A DNA stretch of 8,811 nucleotides from Actinomycetota bacterium (GTDB lineage: Bacteria; Actinomycetota; Acidimicrobiia; Acidimicrobiales; Palsa-688). Below the pieces are notes generated by a model. It had not been told where the DNA came from. It saw only the letters and a program-made list of their open reading frames with translations, and ran no database searches. The DNA is taken from positions 1 to 8,811 of the forward strand of contig JAMDDF010000128.1 of the NCBI GenBank assembly GCA_023489205.1, in the 5' to 3' direction. This document shows, one piece after another, positions 1 through 8,536 of this stretch. How positions within the stretch are numbered: the stretch's first letter is position 1; each line of letters begins with the position of its first letter. Both the position numbers and the translations under genes were made by a program.

Positions 1-838
1 TCGCGAACGCGGTTTCGATCACCCGCAGGCCGGCGGGGATCGCCTCGTCTGAGAGGGGCCTTCCCGCGGCCTCGGCGAGGGTGCGCAAGACACTGGCTGC
101 CAGCAGCTGGCTCCGAACGTCTCCCCTGGCAGCACGTGCGCCAAGCTCGAGCAAGATCGGCATGGCGCGCGCGATGTGCCTCCCGAAGACCAAGGCCGTC
201 TTAGCCGGGTCGCTCGCCAGGCCTTCGGGGCCGCCTAGGTCGGCCACGGCCTTGGCAAAGCCCTGCGCCGTTTCTCGGCAAAGGTTTTCGACCACCGCAG
301 TGAACAGGGCTTCTTTGGAGGGGAAGTACCTATAGACGCTCCCCTTGGCGACGCCCGCAGCGGTGGCGATCTCGCTCACGCTGACCGAGGCGTAGCCGCG
401 TGGCTCAGAGAACAGACGGAACGCCGCCTCAACGAGGCGCACCTCGGGCCCTTGAGGGCTCGCGAGCGGGAGGAGCTGCTGGTTGCCCTCGAGCAGCGCA
501 GGTAGCACAGACTTGATCTGGCGGAGCGACAGGCCTCGTTGTTCGCGCAGTTCCCGGATGAGGCGAAGGGCGCGCACATGCACTTCTCGGTAGCTAAAGC
601 GGCCTTGGCCTGCTGGCTTGAGCCGAGGGAGCAAGCCGAGGCGGCGGTAGTGGTGGACGGTGCTCGCAGGGACTCCCGAGAGAGCCACGACCCTCCCAAG
701 GGTCATGTCGTCAGCCGTAGTCACCCCGTCGATGGCTCCCTGCTCGTGGGCACCGCCCTCGTCGCCATCCCGCTCAAGCACCGTAGCGTGTCGCTTCATA
801 TGGCCTTGTCTCCATGAGGGCTGCTCGCTCGCAACCAT
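1..838 (-). CDS. MerR-TetR fused transcriptional regulator (partial, runs off left edge)
   Basis: This frame is open for 279 codons from the ATG at 838 to the left edge. Residues about 46-117 form a MerR-type winged helix-turn-helix: MTLGRVVALSGVPASTVHHY, then a YRRLGLL turn, then an RFSYREVHVRALRLI wing and helix. After a linker of about 15 residues, residues about 132-180 form a TetR N-terminal domain, with SVSEIATAAGVAKGSVYRYF as its recognition helix region followed by PSKEALF. The rest looks like the start of a helical TetR ligand-binding domain, whose end is not visible. MerR dimerisation and effector segments appear to be missing, so the MerR part is only a DNA-binding head. The ATG overlaps the dehydrogenase stop codon by one base (TAATG) and has an AAGGTGG ribosome site just upstream, inside the dehydrogenase gene. 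An in-frame ATG at 799 is a second possible start. The coupling suggests control of the dehydrogenase operon, which is inference. The two domains are clear; the effector and targets are unknown. Confidence 0.85.
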   Translation of the reverse strand, partial: MVASEQPSWRQGHMKRHATVLERDGDEGGAHEQGAIDGVTTADDMTLGRVVALSGVPASTVHHYRRLGLLPRLKPAGQGRFSYREVHVRALRLIRELREQRGLSLRQIKSVLPALLEGNQQLLPLASPQGPEVRLVEAAFRLFSEPRGYASVSVSEIATAAGVAKGSVYRYFPSKEALFTAVVENLCRETAQGFAKAVADLGGPEGLASDPAKTALVFGRHIARAMPILLELGARAARGDVRSQLLAASVLRTLAEAAGRPLSDEAIPAGLRVIETAFA

Positions 839-2313
839 TAGACCACCTTGCGCAACACCCATTGCTTCAACCTCCCGTAGGGCGGGTACATGAGGGGGAC
901 CTCGGCGCCAGCTGGCTTGCGCAGGACAGCCTTTTGGTGGCTGAACGTGTCGAAACCGGCCTTCGCGTGGTAGGCGCCCATGCCGCTTGCCCCGACTCCC
1001 CCGAAAGGCAGCCCGGGGACCGCGAGCTGGACCGCGTTGTGGTTGACGCACACGCCTCCCGATGAGCTTTCGCTGATCACACGCTCCTCAAGGTCGCGCT
1101 CACGGGCGTAGAGGTAGACGGCAAGGGGCTTGTCACGCTGGCGGATCTCGGCGAGGGCACTGGCGATGTTGTCACAGGTGAGCACGGGCAGCACCGGCCC
1201 GAAGATCTCCTCTTGCATAACCGGGTCGTCCCAGGAGACGCCAGCCAAGACCGTGGGCGCGACGTAACGCTCGCCGGCGAGCACCTCCCCCCCGAGCACG
1301 GTACGGGCCTTGGTGGCGTCGAGCATGCAAGCCAGCCGGTCGACGTGGGCTGCGTTGACGATGCGCCCGAAGTCTAAGGAAAGGCGAGGGTCTTCACCGT
1401 AAAAGCGGGTGAGCCAATGCCGGAGCTGTTCGAGCAGGGCACTTTCGGCCTCGCGTTCCACGACGACGTAGTCCACTGCGACGCAGGTCTGGCCGGCGTT
1501 TAGGAACTTCCCCCACGCGATCCGCCTTGCCGCCGACTTTATGTCTGCGCTCGCGGCAACAAGAGCGGGGTTCTTGCCCCCGAGCTCAAGGGTCACGGGC
1601 GTGAGATGGCGCGCCGCCGCGGCCATCACGAGGCGCCCCACCCGAGAACTGCCAGTAAAGAACACGTGGTCCCATTGCTGGGCAAGGAGTGCCTGGGCGA
1701 CGTCTGGCCCCCCAAGGCAAAACCTGACAGCCTCGGCGTCTAGGTGCTCACGGGCGAGGCGGGCGAGCTCGGCGGCGGTTGAGGGTGCCAGCTCCGAGGG
1801 CTTGGCGACGACGGTGTTGCCGGCTGCCAGGGCTGAGGCTAGGGGGAGCACCACGCATCGGACCGGGTAGTTCCACGGCCCCAGCACGAGCACGGTGCCA
1901 AGGGGCTCAGCAACGACCTCGGCACGGCCCGGCCAGAGCTGCCAGGGCACCCGCACCCTCTTGGGTGCAGCCCAACGGCCAAGTTCGCGCGCCATTGACT
2001 CGATGTCCTTCCTCACGGCCGCGATGTCGGTGAGCCAGGCCTCCGTGGGCGGTTTGCCCATGTCCTCGCGCATCGCCTCGACGAGGCCACCGGCGCCTTG
2101 GCGAAGCATCCTCGCTAGCACCTGTAGTTGCTCGCGCCGCCAAGGGAGGGGCCGGGTGAACCCCGTGGCAAAGTTGCTCCTTAGCTCCGCCGCAAGGCCA
2201 TGCGCGCAGCCGACGGCACCTGACGCCGGCGTGCCGCCCTCGGGCACGCCTGCTGGGTCCTGGGCCGGGCCACGAGCTGGGAGTTGCACGCTGGCCACGC
2301 TAGCGCTGGCCAC
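838..2313 (-). CDS. Class 3 (ALDH3-type) NAD(P)-dependent aldehyde dehydrogenase
   Basis: This enzyme should oxidise an aldehyde to its carboxylic acid with NAD(P)+ in the cytoplasm. All family motifs are present. GPWNYP has the oxyanion Asn148 and KPSELAPST contributes to cofactor binding. FTGSSRVGRLVM is the Rossmann turn, LELGGKNP carries the general base Glu243, and NAGQTC carries the nucleophile Cys277. EEIFGP has Glu369 and Phe371. The C-terminal part has PFGGVGASGMGAYH and ends in MYPPYGRLKQWVLRKVV, which is typical of the ALDH3 group (fatty or aromatic aldehydes). The length of 491 residues exceeds the usual 450-460 because of an Ala/Pro/Gly-rich N-terminal extension of about 40 residues. 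Family similarity begins near LRSNFATGFTRPLPWRREQL, so the true start may lie inside the extension. The GTG at 2313 has no clear ribosome site. The stop overlaps the start of the MerR-TetR regulator gene by one base, so the two are probably translated together. The substrate cannot be told from the sequence. Confidence 0.93.
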   Translation of the reverse strand: MASASVASVQLPARGPAQDPAGVPEGGTPASGAVGCAHGLAAELRSNFATGFTRPLPWRREQLQVLARMLRQGAGGLVEAMREDMGKPPTEAWLTDIAAVRKDIESMARELGRWAAPKRVRVPWQLWPGRAEVVAEPLGTVLVLGPWNYPVRCVVLPLASALAAGNTVVAKPSELAPSTAAELARLAREHLDAEAVRFCLGGPDVAQALLAQQWDHVFFTGSSRVGRLVMAAAARHLTPVTLELGGKNPALVAASADIKSAARRIAWGKFLNAGQTCVAVDYVVVEREAESALLEQLRHWLTRFYGEDPRLSLDFGRIVNAAHVDRLACMLDATKARTVLGGEVLAGERYVAPTVLAGVSWDDPVMQEEIFGPVLPVLTCDNIASALAEIRQRDKPLAVYLYARERDLEERVISESSSGGVCVNHNAVQLAVPGLPFGGVGASGMGAYHAKAGFDTFSHQKAVLRKPAGAEVPLMYPPYGRLKQWVLRKVV

Positions 2314-2316
2314 GCT
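2289..2316. repeat. 13-bp exact direct repeat over the dehydrogenase start
   Basis: The sequence CGCTGGCCACGCT occurs at 2289-2301 and again at 2304-2316, separated by two bases. It spans the GTG start at 2313 and a second in-frame GTG at 2298. It could be an operator or a recent small duplication of the start region. Nothing in the window decides between these. Confidence 0.6.
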
Positions 2317-2433
2317 CGGCCAAACGGTTAGGTGCCTATTAGCATCATGGGCTTTGAGCGCCCCTCGACAGAGGGCCGTTCGGGACGCCCTGCTTGAGCG
2401 TGGTCGTCCAAGCGCTCCCTGACCGGCGAGCAG

Positions 2434-2940
2434 CTAGTGGCGGATGCCCAGCTCCTCGATACGCGTGCGCATCGACGCTTCGTCGCGTTCGAACACCCGT
2501 GCGAGGGCCCGCACGTCTTCGGCACGGATCGTTATGAGCCGGCCGTTGAAGTCGCCGCGCTGGATCTGTATTTGGCCTATGTACTTCCTGATCACTTCGC
2601 GCTCAGGCGCCTCCAAGCGCTCCAGGCGGGACAAGTCGATAGTGATAGACCCTGCAGGTGGGCTCGTCGCAGAACTCTCGATCCCGTAGTCGCCCTCAGG
2701 CGCCACTTTGGGGAGCAACTGGTCGACCGGGACCCCGTAGAGGTTTGCCAGGCGCTGTAGGCGAAGGACTGAGATGATCCTTTCCCCCCGTTCGTAGGCA
2801 CCTAGCACGGAGGCCTTGAACTCCCGGCTGGACTGTTCTTCGACCGCTTGCAGGGACAGCCCTTGCTGGCGGCGTATGTTGCGCAACCTCTCGCCCACCT
2901 GGCGGGCGTAGGCAGGAGTCATCTCCTCGGCCATGGTCAT
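2434..2940 (-). CDS. bldD: BldD-family developmental regulator, cyclic-di-GMP responsive
   Basis: In Streptomyces, BldD is a DNA-binding repressor of sporulation genes that dimerises on cyclic-di-GMP. This 168-residue protein has the same size and layout as the 167-residue Streptomyces protein. An N-terminal XRE helix-turn-helix (about 12-75) contains LRNIRRQQGLSLQAVEEQS and LGAYERGERIISVLRLQRLA. A variable linker follows, then a C-terminal domain with IQIQRGDFNGRLITIRAEDV. That stretch holds the cyclic-di-GMP signature RxD-X8-RxxD as Arg128, Asp130, Arg139 and Asp142, with exact spacing. I chose the ATG at 2940, which has a GAAAG ribosome site 7 bases upstream. A TTG at 2973 extends the frame but has no such support, and the ATG at 2922 would match the Streptomyces start. 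The gene lies 165 bp after the broken glgX, with its own candidate promoter, and 120 bp before the dehydrogenase. Family assignment is strong; the role in this organism is inferred. Confidence 0.92.
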   Translation of the reverse strand: MTMAEEMTPAYARQVGERLRNIRRQQGLSLQAVEEQSSREFKASVLGAYERGERIISVLRLQRLANLYGVPVDQLLPKVAPEGDYGIESSATSPPAGSITIDLSRLERLEAPEREVIRKYIGQIQIQRGDFNGRLITIRAEDVRALARVFERDEASMRTRIEELGIRH

Positions 2941-2981
2941 TGTCGCACTTTCATCTCTTTTAGCCCCACCCAAGTGCTCAC

Positions 2982-3019
2982 TGACTGCGTCATTGGACTG
3001 ATCTGCTTGCTACTTTCAA
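2982..3019 (-). promoter_or_regulatory. Candidate bldD promoter with a palindrome at the expected start site
   Basis: On the minus strand, TTGAAA (3019-3014) and TCCAAT (2997-2992) are 16 bp apart, matching sigma-70-type -35 and -10 elements at 4 to 5 of 6 positions. Immediately downstream, TGACTGCGTCA (2982-2992) is a perfect TGAC/GTCA inverted repeat with a 3-bp centre, where a repressor would block initiation. BldD of Streptomyces represses its own gene through sites with TnAC and GTnA half-sites 5 bp apart. Here the half-sites match but the spacing is 3 bp (or 7 bp using the adjacent TCAC), so this is only a suggestive operator. Confidence 0.3.
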
Positions 3020-3094
3020 TGGGGCCCGGCTTGTACAGCACTTAGAGTAGCCAAAACCCGGCACGCAAAGTAGCGAGCCCAACTGGGATCTTGC

Positions 3095-3105
3095 AAAAAA
3101 ACGCC

Positions 3106-3114
<9 letters not shown>
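3095..3114 (-). terminator. Weak terminator candidate at the end of glgX
   Basis: A run of seven T on the minus strand (3101-3095) directly follows the glgX stop codon. The preceding hairpin is poor: only CGC and GCG pair across a 5-base loop. It is the only T-tract of this kind in the left block and fits a transcript end between glgX and bldD, but the stem is too short to rely on. Confidence 0.25.
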
Positions 3115-5289
<2,175 letters not shown>

Positions 5290-5293
<4 letters not shown>

Positions 5294-6456
5294 CCCCACC
5301 AGAACGCAGACGCGATGACCACATAGAGAGCTACCAGCGAGACACCTTCCAACCAGGAGTACTCTCCGTCGTAAATAACGATGGTGACAGCCAAAGTGGC
5401 GATCGCTAGCGCAGCCACGAGCATCGGCTTGAAGACGAGCACAAGTGGTGCAGGCCCGAGCGCGGGGCTGGCCAAGACAAGCACTGGGGTGAGCACAAGT
5501 GCGATCTGCAGGGGGCTGTTCAGGATCGTGCTGAGGGCATAGTCTGGGCGGGCCTTCCAGGCGAGCCAGACGCCAGCGGCATGCTCGACCGCGTTGGAGG
5601 CGACTGCGACGATGACAAGACCAGTAAAAACTGGTGAGATCCCTAGCGAGCGGGTTGCAGGTTCAAGGGCTGCCACGAACCATTTAGAGACGAGCGCAGA
5701 TGCCCCGCTGGCGGCGATGAGCACGGCCAGGGGGAGCACTAGAGGCCAGTTCGGCCGTTGACGGCCTTGCCCGAGGTGCAGCCGGTGGCCCCCCTGAGTG
5801 GCCGCCGGCGCCTTGGCCTTATAGCCGCTGGCTGCTCCCTCCGCTCGTCGCCCCGGTCGTCCGCCGGAGCGCGCCGGCCCGCTCAAGAGCCAGAAAGGGA
5901 TGCTGGCAAGGTACACGACGAGCAAGACCACCGCCGCCACGTCGGAAACGGCGCCGGCATGGCGTGCTACTGGTGTGTTAAGCCGCACGGCGAGGGTTGG
6001 TACGGCCATGGACGCCACGGCCAGGACCATGAGCGAGAGCGACATCCGGGGCGCCTCGGGCTCGAAGCTTTGGGTCCCGTGACGGGCCGCACCGAACGCG
6101 AACGCTACACCGAGCACCAATAAGAGGTTGCCAAGCACTGAGCCGATGAGCGCTGCCTCCACGACCCCCACGAGCCCCGCTCGCAACGCGAAGATCGAAA
6201 AGAGCAGTTCGGGAAGGTTCCCGAGGGTTGCCTGCAGCAGGCCGGTAGACCCAGGCCGCAGACAGGAGCCCATCTGGTCGAGGGCTTGTCCGACGAGGGC
6301 CGCGAGGGCTGCCATGGCAAGCCCAGAGATCGCAAAACGCACTACGTCGGGCGCGCCCGACGCGCTGGCAGCGCCGCTGGCGACGACCAAGGCTGCGCCG
6401 GCAGCGATGAAGCCACGCTGGGCAGTGGTGACGACGCCGCCTGGGCCGCTGTTCAT
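5290..6456 (-). CDS. CAX-type calcium (cation)/proton exchanger of the CaCA superfamily
   Basis: This is an integral membrane antiporter that expels Ca2+ or a similar cation in exchange for protons. The 388 residues are mostly hydrophobic helices in two homologous halves. The first alpha repeat is [20 protein letters not shown] with Glu83 in the GNLPE motif. The second is [16 protein letters not shown] with Glu291, followed by [18 protein letters not shown]. The paired Gly/Ser-Asn-x-x-Glu motifs form the ion site in this family. The end, [19 protein letters not shown], is also typical of CAX proteins. The central loop (about 192-236) is Gly/Arg/Lys-rich, whereas CAX proteins often have an acidic segment there. 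I chose the ATG at 6456 because AGGAGG lies 11 bases upstream; a GTG at 6486 is also open. The stop overlaps the glgX start as GTGA, and the start overlaps the stop of a proline-rich small ORF as ATGA. Family is clear; the exact ion is not. Confidence 0.92.
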
Positions 6457-6617
6457 AGTGCCCGTGGCCTCCTGCCAGGTTGGCACCCTTGCTTGGGTAG
6501 CGTCAGTAGCGCCGGCAAAGGTGAGGGCGCCCGCTTGTTGGGCGGTGCTGGCGTGGGCGGTGCTGGTTGATTGGGCGGTGGTTGATTGGGCGGTGGTTGA
6601 TTGGGCGGCGTCGGCAT
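6453..6617 (-). CDS. Possible 54-residue proline-rich leader peptide ahead of the exchanger
   Basis: From the ATG at 6617 this frame encodes 54 residues, of which 21 are proline. The N-terminal half repeats the pattern PPPNQ three times (around residues 4-18) and then continues with PAPPTPAPPN. The C-terminal end is basic (GRRPRAL). Its TGA stop overlaps the exchanger ATG at 6456 as ATGA, so ribosomes finishing it could restart on the exchanger. There is no good ribosome site before the ATG at 6617. A TAAGGT hexamer at 6639-6634 could be a -10 element for a nearly leaderless transcript. Runs of three prolines slow ribosomes, and proline-rich leader peptides control Mg2+ transport genes in enterobacteria (MgtL), so a similar role is conceivable here. 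Against it, a GC-rich repeat can give an open frame by chance. No homologue is recognised. Confidence 0.35.
   Translation of the reverse strand: MPTPPNQPPPNQPPPNQPAPPTPAPPNKRAPSPLPALLTLPKQGCQPGRRPRAL
6540..6610. repeat. 15-bp tandem repeat (three near-perfect units plus degenerate copies)
   Basis: GTTGATTGGGCGGTG is present at 6566-6580 and 6581-6595, and once more at 6596-6610 with a single T-to-C change near its end. Before it, GGGCGGTGCTGGCGT (6540-6554) and an 18-base variant (6555-6572) look like older, degenerate copies. The period is a multiple of three, so every overlapping frame stays open through it. On the minus strand it encodes the PPPNQ units of the small proline-rich ORF. Confidence 0.9.
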
Positions 6618-6716
6618 GAGCGGGACAGGGGCGACCTTACCGGGTGGGGAAGACGCCGCTATGGGCCCAGGGGCCTTCGGGCCACCGTGTAGAGTGCCTG
6701 TCGCGCCTAAAAGCCG
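6605..6716. promoter_or_regulatory. Upstream region of tRNA-Cys with hairpins and a possible -10 element
   Basis: TAGAGT at 6690-6695 fits the actinobacterial -10 pattern TAnnnT and would start transcription about 15 bases before the tRNA, but no matching -35 is seen. GGCC-TTCG-GGCC at 6672-6683 is a perfect four-pair stem closed by a very stable UUCG loop. GCGGCGTC (6605-6612) and GACGCCGC (6652-6659) form an 8-bp inverted repeat around a 39-base loop. The region is GC-rich, so some of this could be chance. No T-tract follows the hairpin. Confidence 0.3.
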
Positions 6717-6788
6717 GGCGGCGTGGCCGAGTGGTCCAGGCAAGGGCCTGCAAAGCCCTCTACAGCGGTTCGATTCCGCTCGCCGCCT
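6717..6788 (+). tRNA. tRNA-Cys (anticodon GCA)
   Basis: A complete 72-base cloverleaf can be folded by hand. The acceptor stem is GGCGGCG (6717-6723) with CGCCGCC (6781-6787). The D stem is GCC with GGC. The anticodon stem is AGGGC with GCCCT around the loop CTGCAAA, giving anticodon GCA at 6750-6752. The T stem is AGCGG with CCGCT around TTCGATT. The unpaired base at 6788 is T, the U73 that is the main identity base for cysteinyl-tRNA synthetase. CCA is not encoded. The gene is divergent from the exchanger and is followed 150 bp later by a tyrosine recombinase, so its 3' end is the likely attachment site of an integrated element. Confidence 0.96.
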
Positions 6789-6938
6789 CAAGCATTCCTT
6801 TCCCCTAGACTGCAGGTCAGAGGCCATTTCCGGAGTGCCCGGGCCTGCCCGCCAGCGACCGCTGATGACCCCTGAAAACCCTTATTTCGCGCCCCAACCG
6901 CTCCCCGTACGCGCCCCGAGGGTCAGGAGGCCATCGCC
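6765..6938 (+). other. Probable attachment region between tRNA-Cys and the recombinase
   Basis: Elements with tyrosine recombinases usually integrate at the T-arm and 3' end of a tRNA gene and carry the recombinase next to the rebuilt end. That arrangement is seen here. The spacer holds no gene. It contains the overlapping palindromes GCCCGGGC (6837-6844) and GGGCCTGCCC (6841-6850), and AGGAGG 8 bases before the recombinase GTG. I found no second copy of the tRNA 3' end in the window, so the core and the other end of the element cannot be placed. Confidence 0.4.
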
Positions 6939-8062
6939 GTGAGCTACATCCAGAAGCGCAACGGGAAGTACCGGGCCCGCTACCGCGACCCTCTCGGCCG
7001 GGTGACGTCGACCACCTTCGGCTACAAGGCGGACGCGCAGCGGTTCCTCGCCGAGATGGAGACGGACAAGCACCGGGGAGCTGGATCGACCCCCAACACG
7101 CCGAGGTGCCGCTTGCCCAGTGGTCCGTGGAGTTCCTTGCCCTCGCCCGCCGGCTGGCCCCGAGCACCCAGCAGACTTACCGGCGGGACCTGACGAAGTA
7201 CGTGCTGCCTGCGCTCGGCGGCTGCCGGCTCGGTATCATCCCGCCCGACGCGATCGAGAACTGGCTCAACGACGAGCTCGAGGCCGGGATCGCGGCCAGC
7301 TCGGTGCACCGTCACTACCGCACGCTCCGGCGGGTACTCCATGTCGCCGTGGACAAGCAGAAGATCCTGTCCAATCCCTGCGACCGGGTCGAGCCGCCGC
7401 GCGTCCCCAAGCGGGAGATGTGCTTCCTCGACTGGGGGCAGGCGGTCGACCTGGCGGAAGCCCACAGCGACCGCTACCGGGCCCTGATCTACCTCGCCGT
7501 CGACTCCGGTATGCGCTGGAGCGAGCTGATCGGCCTCCGGCGTTCAAAGCTCGACCTCCGCGTCCGCAAGGTGCGCGTGACCGAGCAGCTGATCCGGCTG
7601 GACGCGGGGGAGTGGATGCGCAAGGAGCCCAAGACGCCGGCCTCGGTGCGGTCAATCACCCTGTCGTCTGTGACCGCCGAGATCTTGGCCCGCCACCTGG
7701 AGCGGTTCGCCTCGCCGGGTCCAGACGGACTCGTTTTCCCCAACGCGGCAGGGAACCCGATCGCCGCCGCGAGCTTCTGGAACAACCACTTCGCCCCTGC
7801 CCAGCGGGCATCGGGCGTATCGTGCAGGTTCCACGACCTCCGACATAGCAGTGTCGCCCTGGCGATAGCCGCGGGAGCCCATCCCAAAGCCATCCAAGCG
7901 CGTATGGGCCACTCGTCGATCAACGTCACTCTCGACCGATACGGCCATCTTTTCCCCGAACTGGACGAGGCGCTCGCCACCTCCTTTTCAGAGCAACTAT
8001 CGGCTGCTCGCTCAAATCGAGAGTCACGGGTCGTGCATGCAGCAGCCTTCGGTGGGCGATGA
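6939..8062 (+). pseudogene. Phage-type tyrosine recombinase (integrase), interrupted by a one-base deletion
   Basis: Tyrosine integrases join element and chromosome at att sites. The start is the GTG at 6939, supported by AGGAGG 8 bases upstream. The N-terminal part, SYIQKRNGKYRARYRDPLGR, is a typical arm-binding domain. A SAM-like core-binding domain follows (LAPSTQQTYRRDLTKYVLP). The catalytic domain has all key residues: Arg in GMRWSELIGLR, Lys in EPKTPASVR, HDLRH with His and Arg, MGHSS with His, and the nucleophile Tyr in LDRYGHLF. Near 7081 the frame breaks: the first frame reads on to a stop at 7193, while the second carries everything after about 7083. Restoring one base gives HRGAWIDPQHAEVPLAQW, which fits the family, and a protein of about 374 residues. 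A GTG at 7106 opens the second frame but would lack the arm-binding domain. Codons end almost always in G or C, unlike the left block. It may be a real mutation or a base missed in sequencing. Confidence 0.9.
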
Positions 8063-8352
8063 AGCCCGTCCGCCTGGCCGTCAGCGGGGCGCAGGCTTGC
8101 GAGGGGCGACGTTCGGTCGTCGCGTTCTGGCGTCCCGTGGGTAGGACGATGCCCGGTTCCCACCCCAGCCGGCGCACACCGAGCCGTCGTTCCGCGACAC
8201 CATGCAGCCGTCTAGACCAGTTCGTGCACTCCTTAAATGGGCGTTCGGATGAGCCCGGAGCTAGAGCGAGCGCCCTGGCAAGCGAGGCACCTAGGAGAGC
8301 CCCGGGCGCGCATGATGTAGGCCTCGGTCGCGCACCGGCCGCCATCTGGTGG
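8063..8352. other. Region without a recognisable gene between convergent integrase and RHH genes
   Basis: This 290-bp stretch lies between the end of the recombinase and the end of the convergent ribbon-helix-helix gene. A plus-strand ORF of 102 codons starts at 8059 and overlaps the recombinase stop as ATGA, but its product is an Arg/Ser/Ala/Pro-rich sequence with no family resemblance. Weak hairpins are present at 8106-8123 (GCGAC with GTCGC) and 8137-8163 (GTGGG with CCCAC), neither followed by a T-tract. It is plausibly decayed element DNA. Confidence 0.5.
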
Positions 8353-8529
8353 CTAACCCGGAGATGAGCGGTCGCTCGCCACGTCGCCCCCTTTGTGGTG
8401 CCGCACCGCTTCGCGCAGTAGCCACTCGACTTGGGCGTTGACCGAGCGGAGGTCGGCGGCAGCCCATCGTTCCAGTTCGCGCCACAGCTCGGGGTCGACG
8501 CGCAAGAGGTACTGCTTGCGCTCGCTCAC
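8353..8529 (-). CDS. Small ribbon-helix-helix (Arc-like) DNA-binding protein
   Basis: The 58-residue product fits the ribbon-helix-helix fold: a beta strand KQYLLRVD (5-12), a first helix [17 protein letters not shown] (13-29), and a second helix [13 protein letters not shown] (30-42), with the Asn-Ala-Gln turn usual in Arc-like proteins. Such proteins bind DNA as dimers through the strand. The short tail after residue 45 is polar and probably disordered. I chose the GTG at 8529, which has GAGGG just upstream and lies 7 bases after the SPFH stop; a TTG at 8565 would overlap that gene and has less support. From memory, actinobacterial SPFH genes are often followed by a small protein of this type, so the pair is probably one operon. 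It could control that operon or serve as an antitoxin, but no toxin gene is visible. Confidence 0.8.
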   Translation of the reverse strand: MSERKQYLLRVDPELWRELERWAAADLRSVNAQVEWLLREAVRHHKGGDVASDRSSPG

Positions 8530-8536
8530 CCGGCCC

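Noticed and set aside
2360..2377. Terminator hairpin between bldD and the dehydrogenase
   Set aside because: Only five contiguous pairs (CCCTC with GAGGG around GACA) and no T-tract on either strand.
6128..6619. 163-codon plus-strand ORF ending in repeated WAVVD units
   Set aside because: It lies mostly opposite the exchanger gene, and its repeats are simply the tandem repeat read in another frame.
6457..6716. yybP-ykoY-type metal riboswitch before the exchanger
   Set aside because: Such riboswitches control some cation transporters, but I could not find the conserved motif elements on the minus strand here.
8063..8352. Second copy of the tRNA-Cys 3' end (att repeat) downstream of the integrase
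   Set aside because: No stretch matches the T-arm and acceptor sequence. The tRNA-like GGTTCCCACCCC at 8155-8166 lacks a proper T-loop and matching stems.
8059..8367. 102-codon plus-strand ORF overlapping the integrase stop as ATGA
   Set aside because: The product is Arg/Ser/Ala/Pro-rich, resembles no family and runs into the end of the convergent ribbon-helix-helix gene. It looks like a chance frame in GC-rich DNA.
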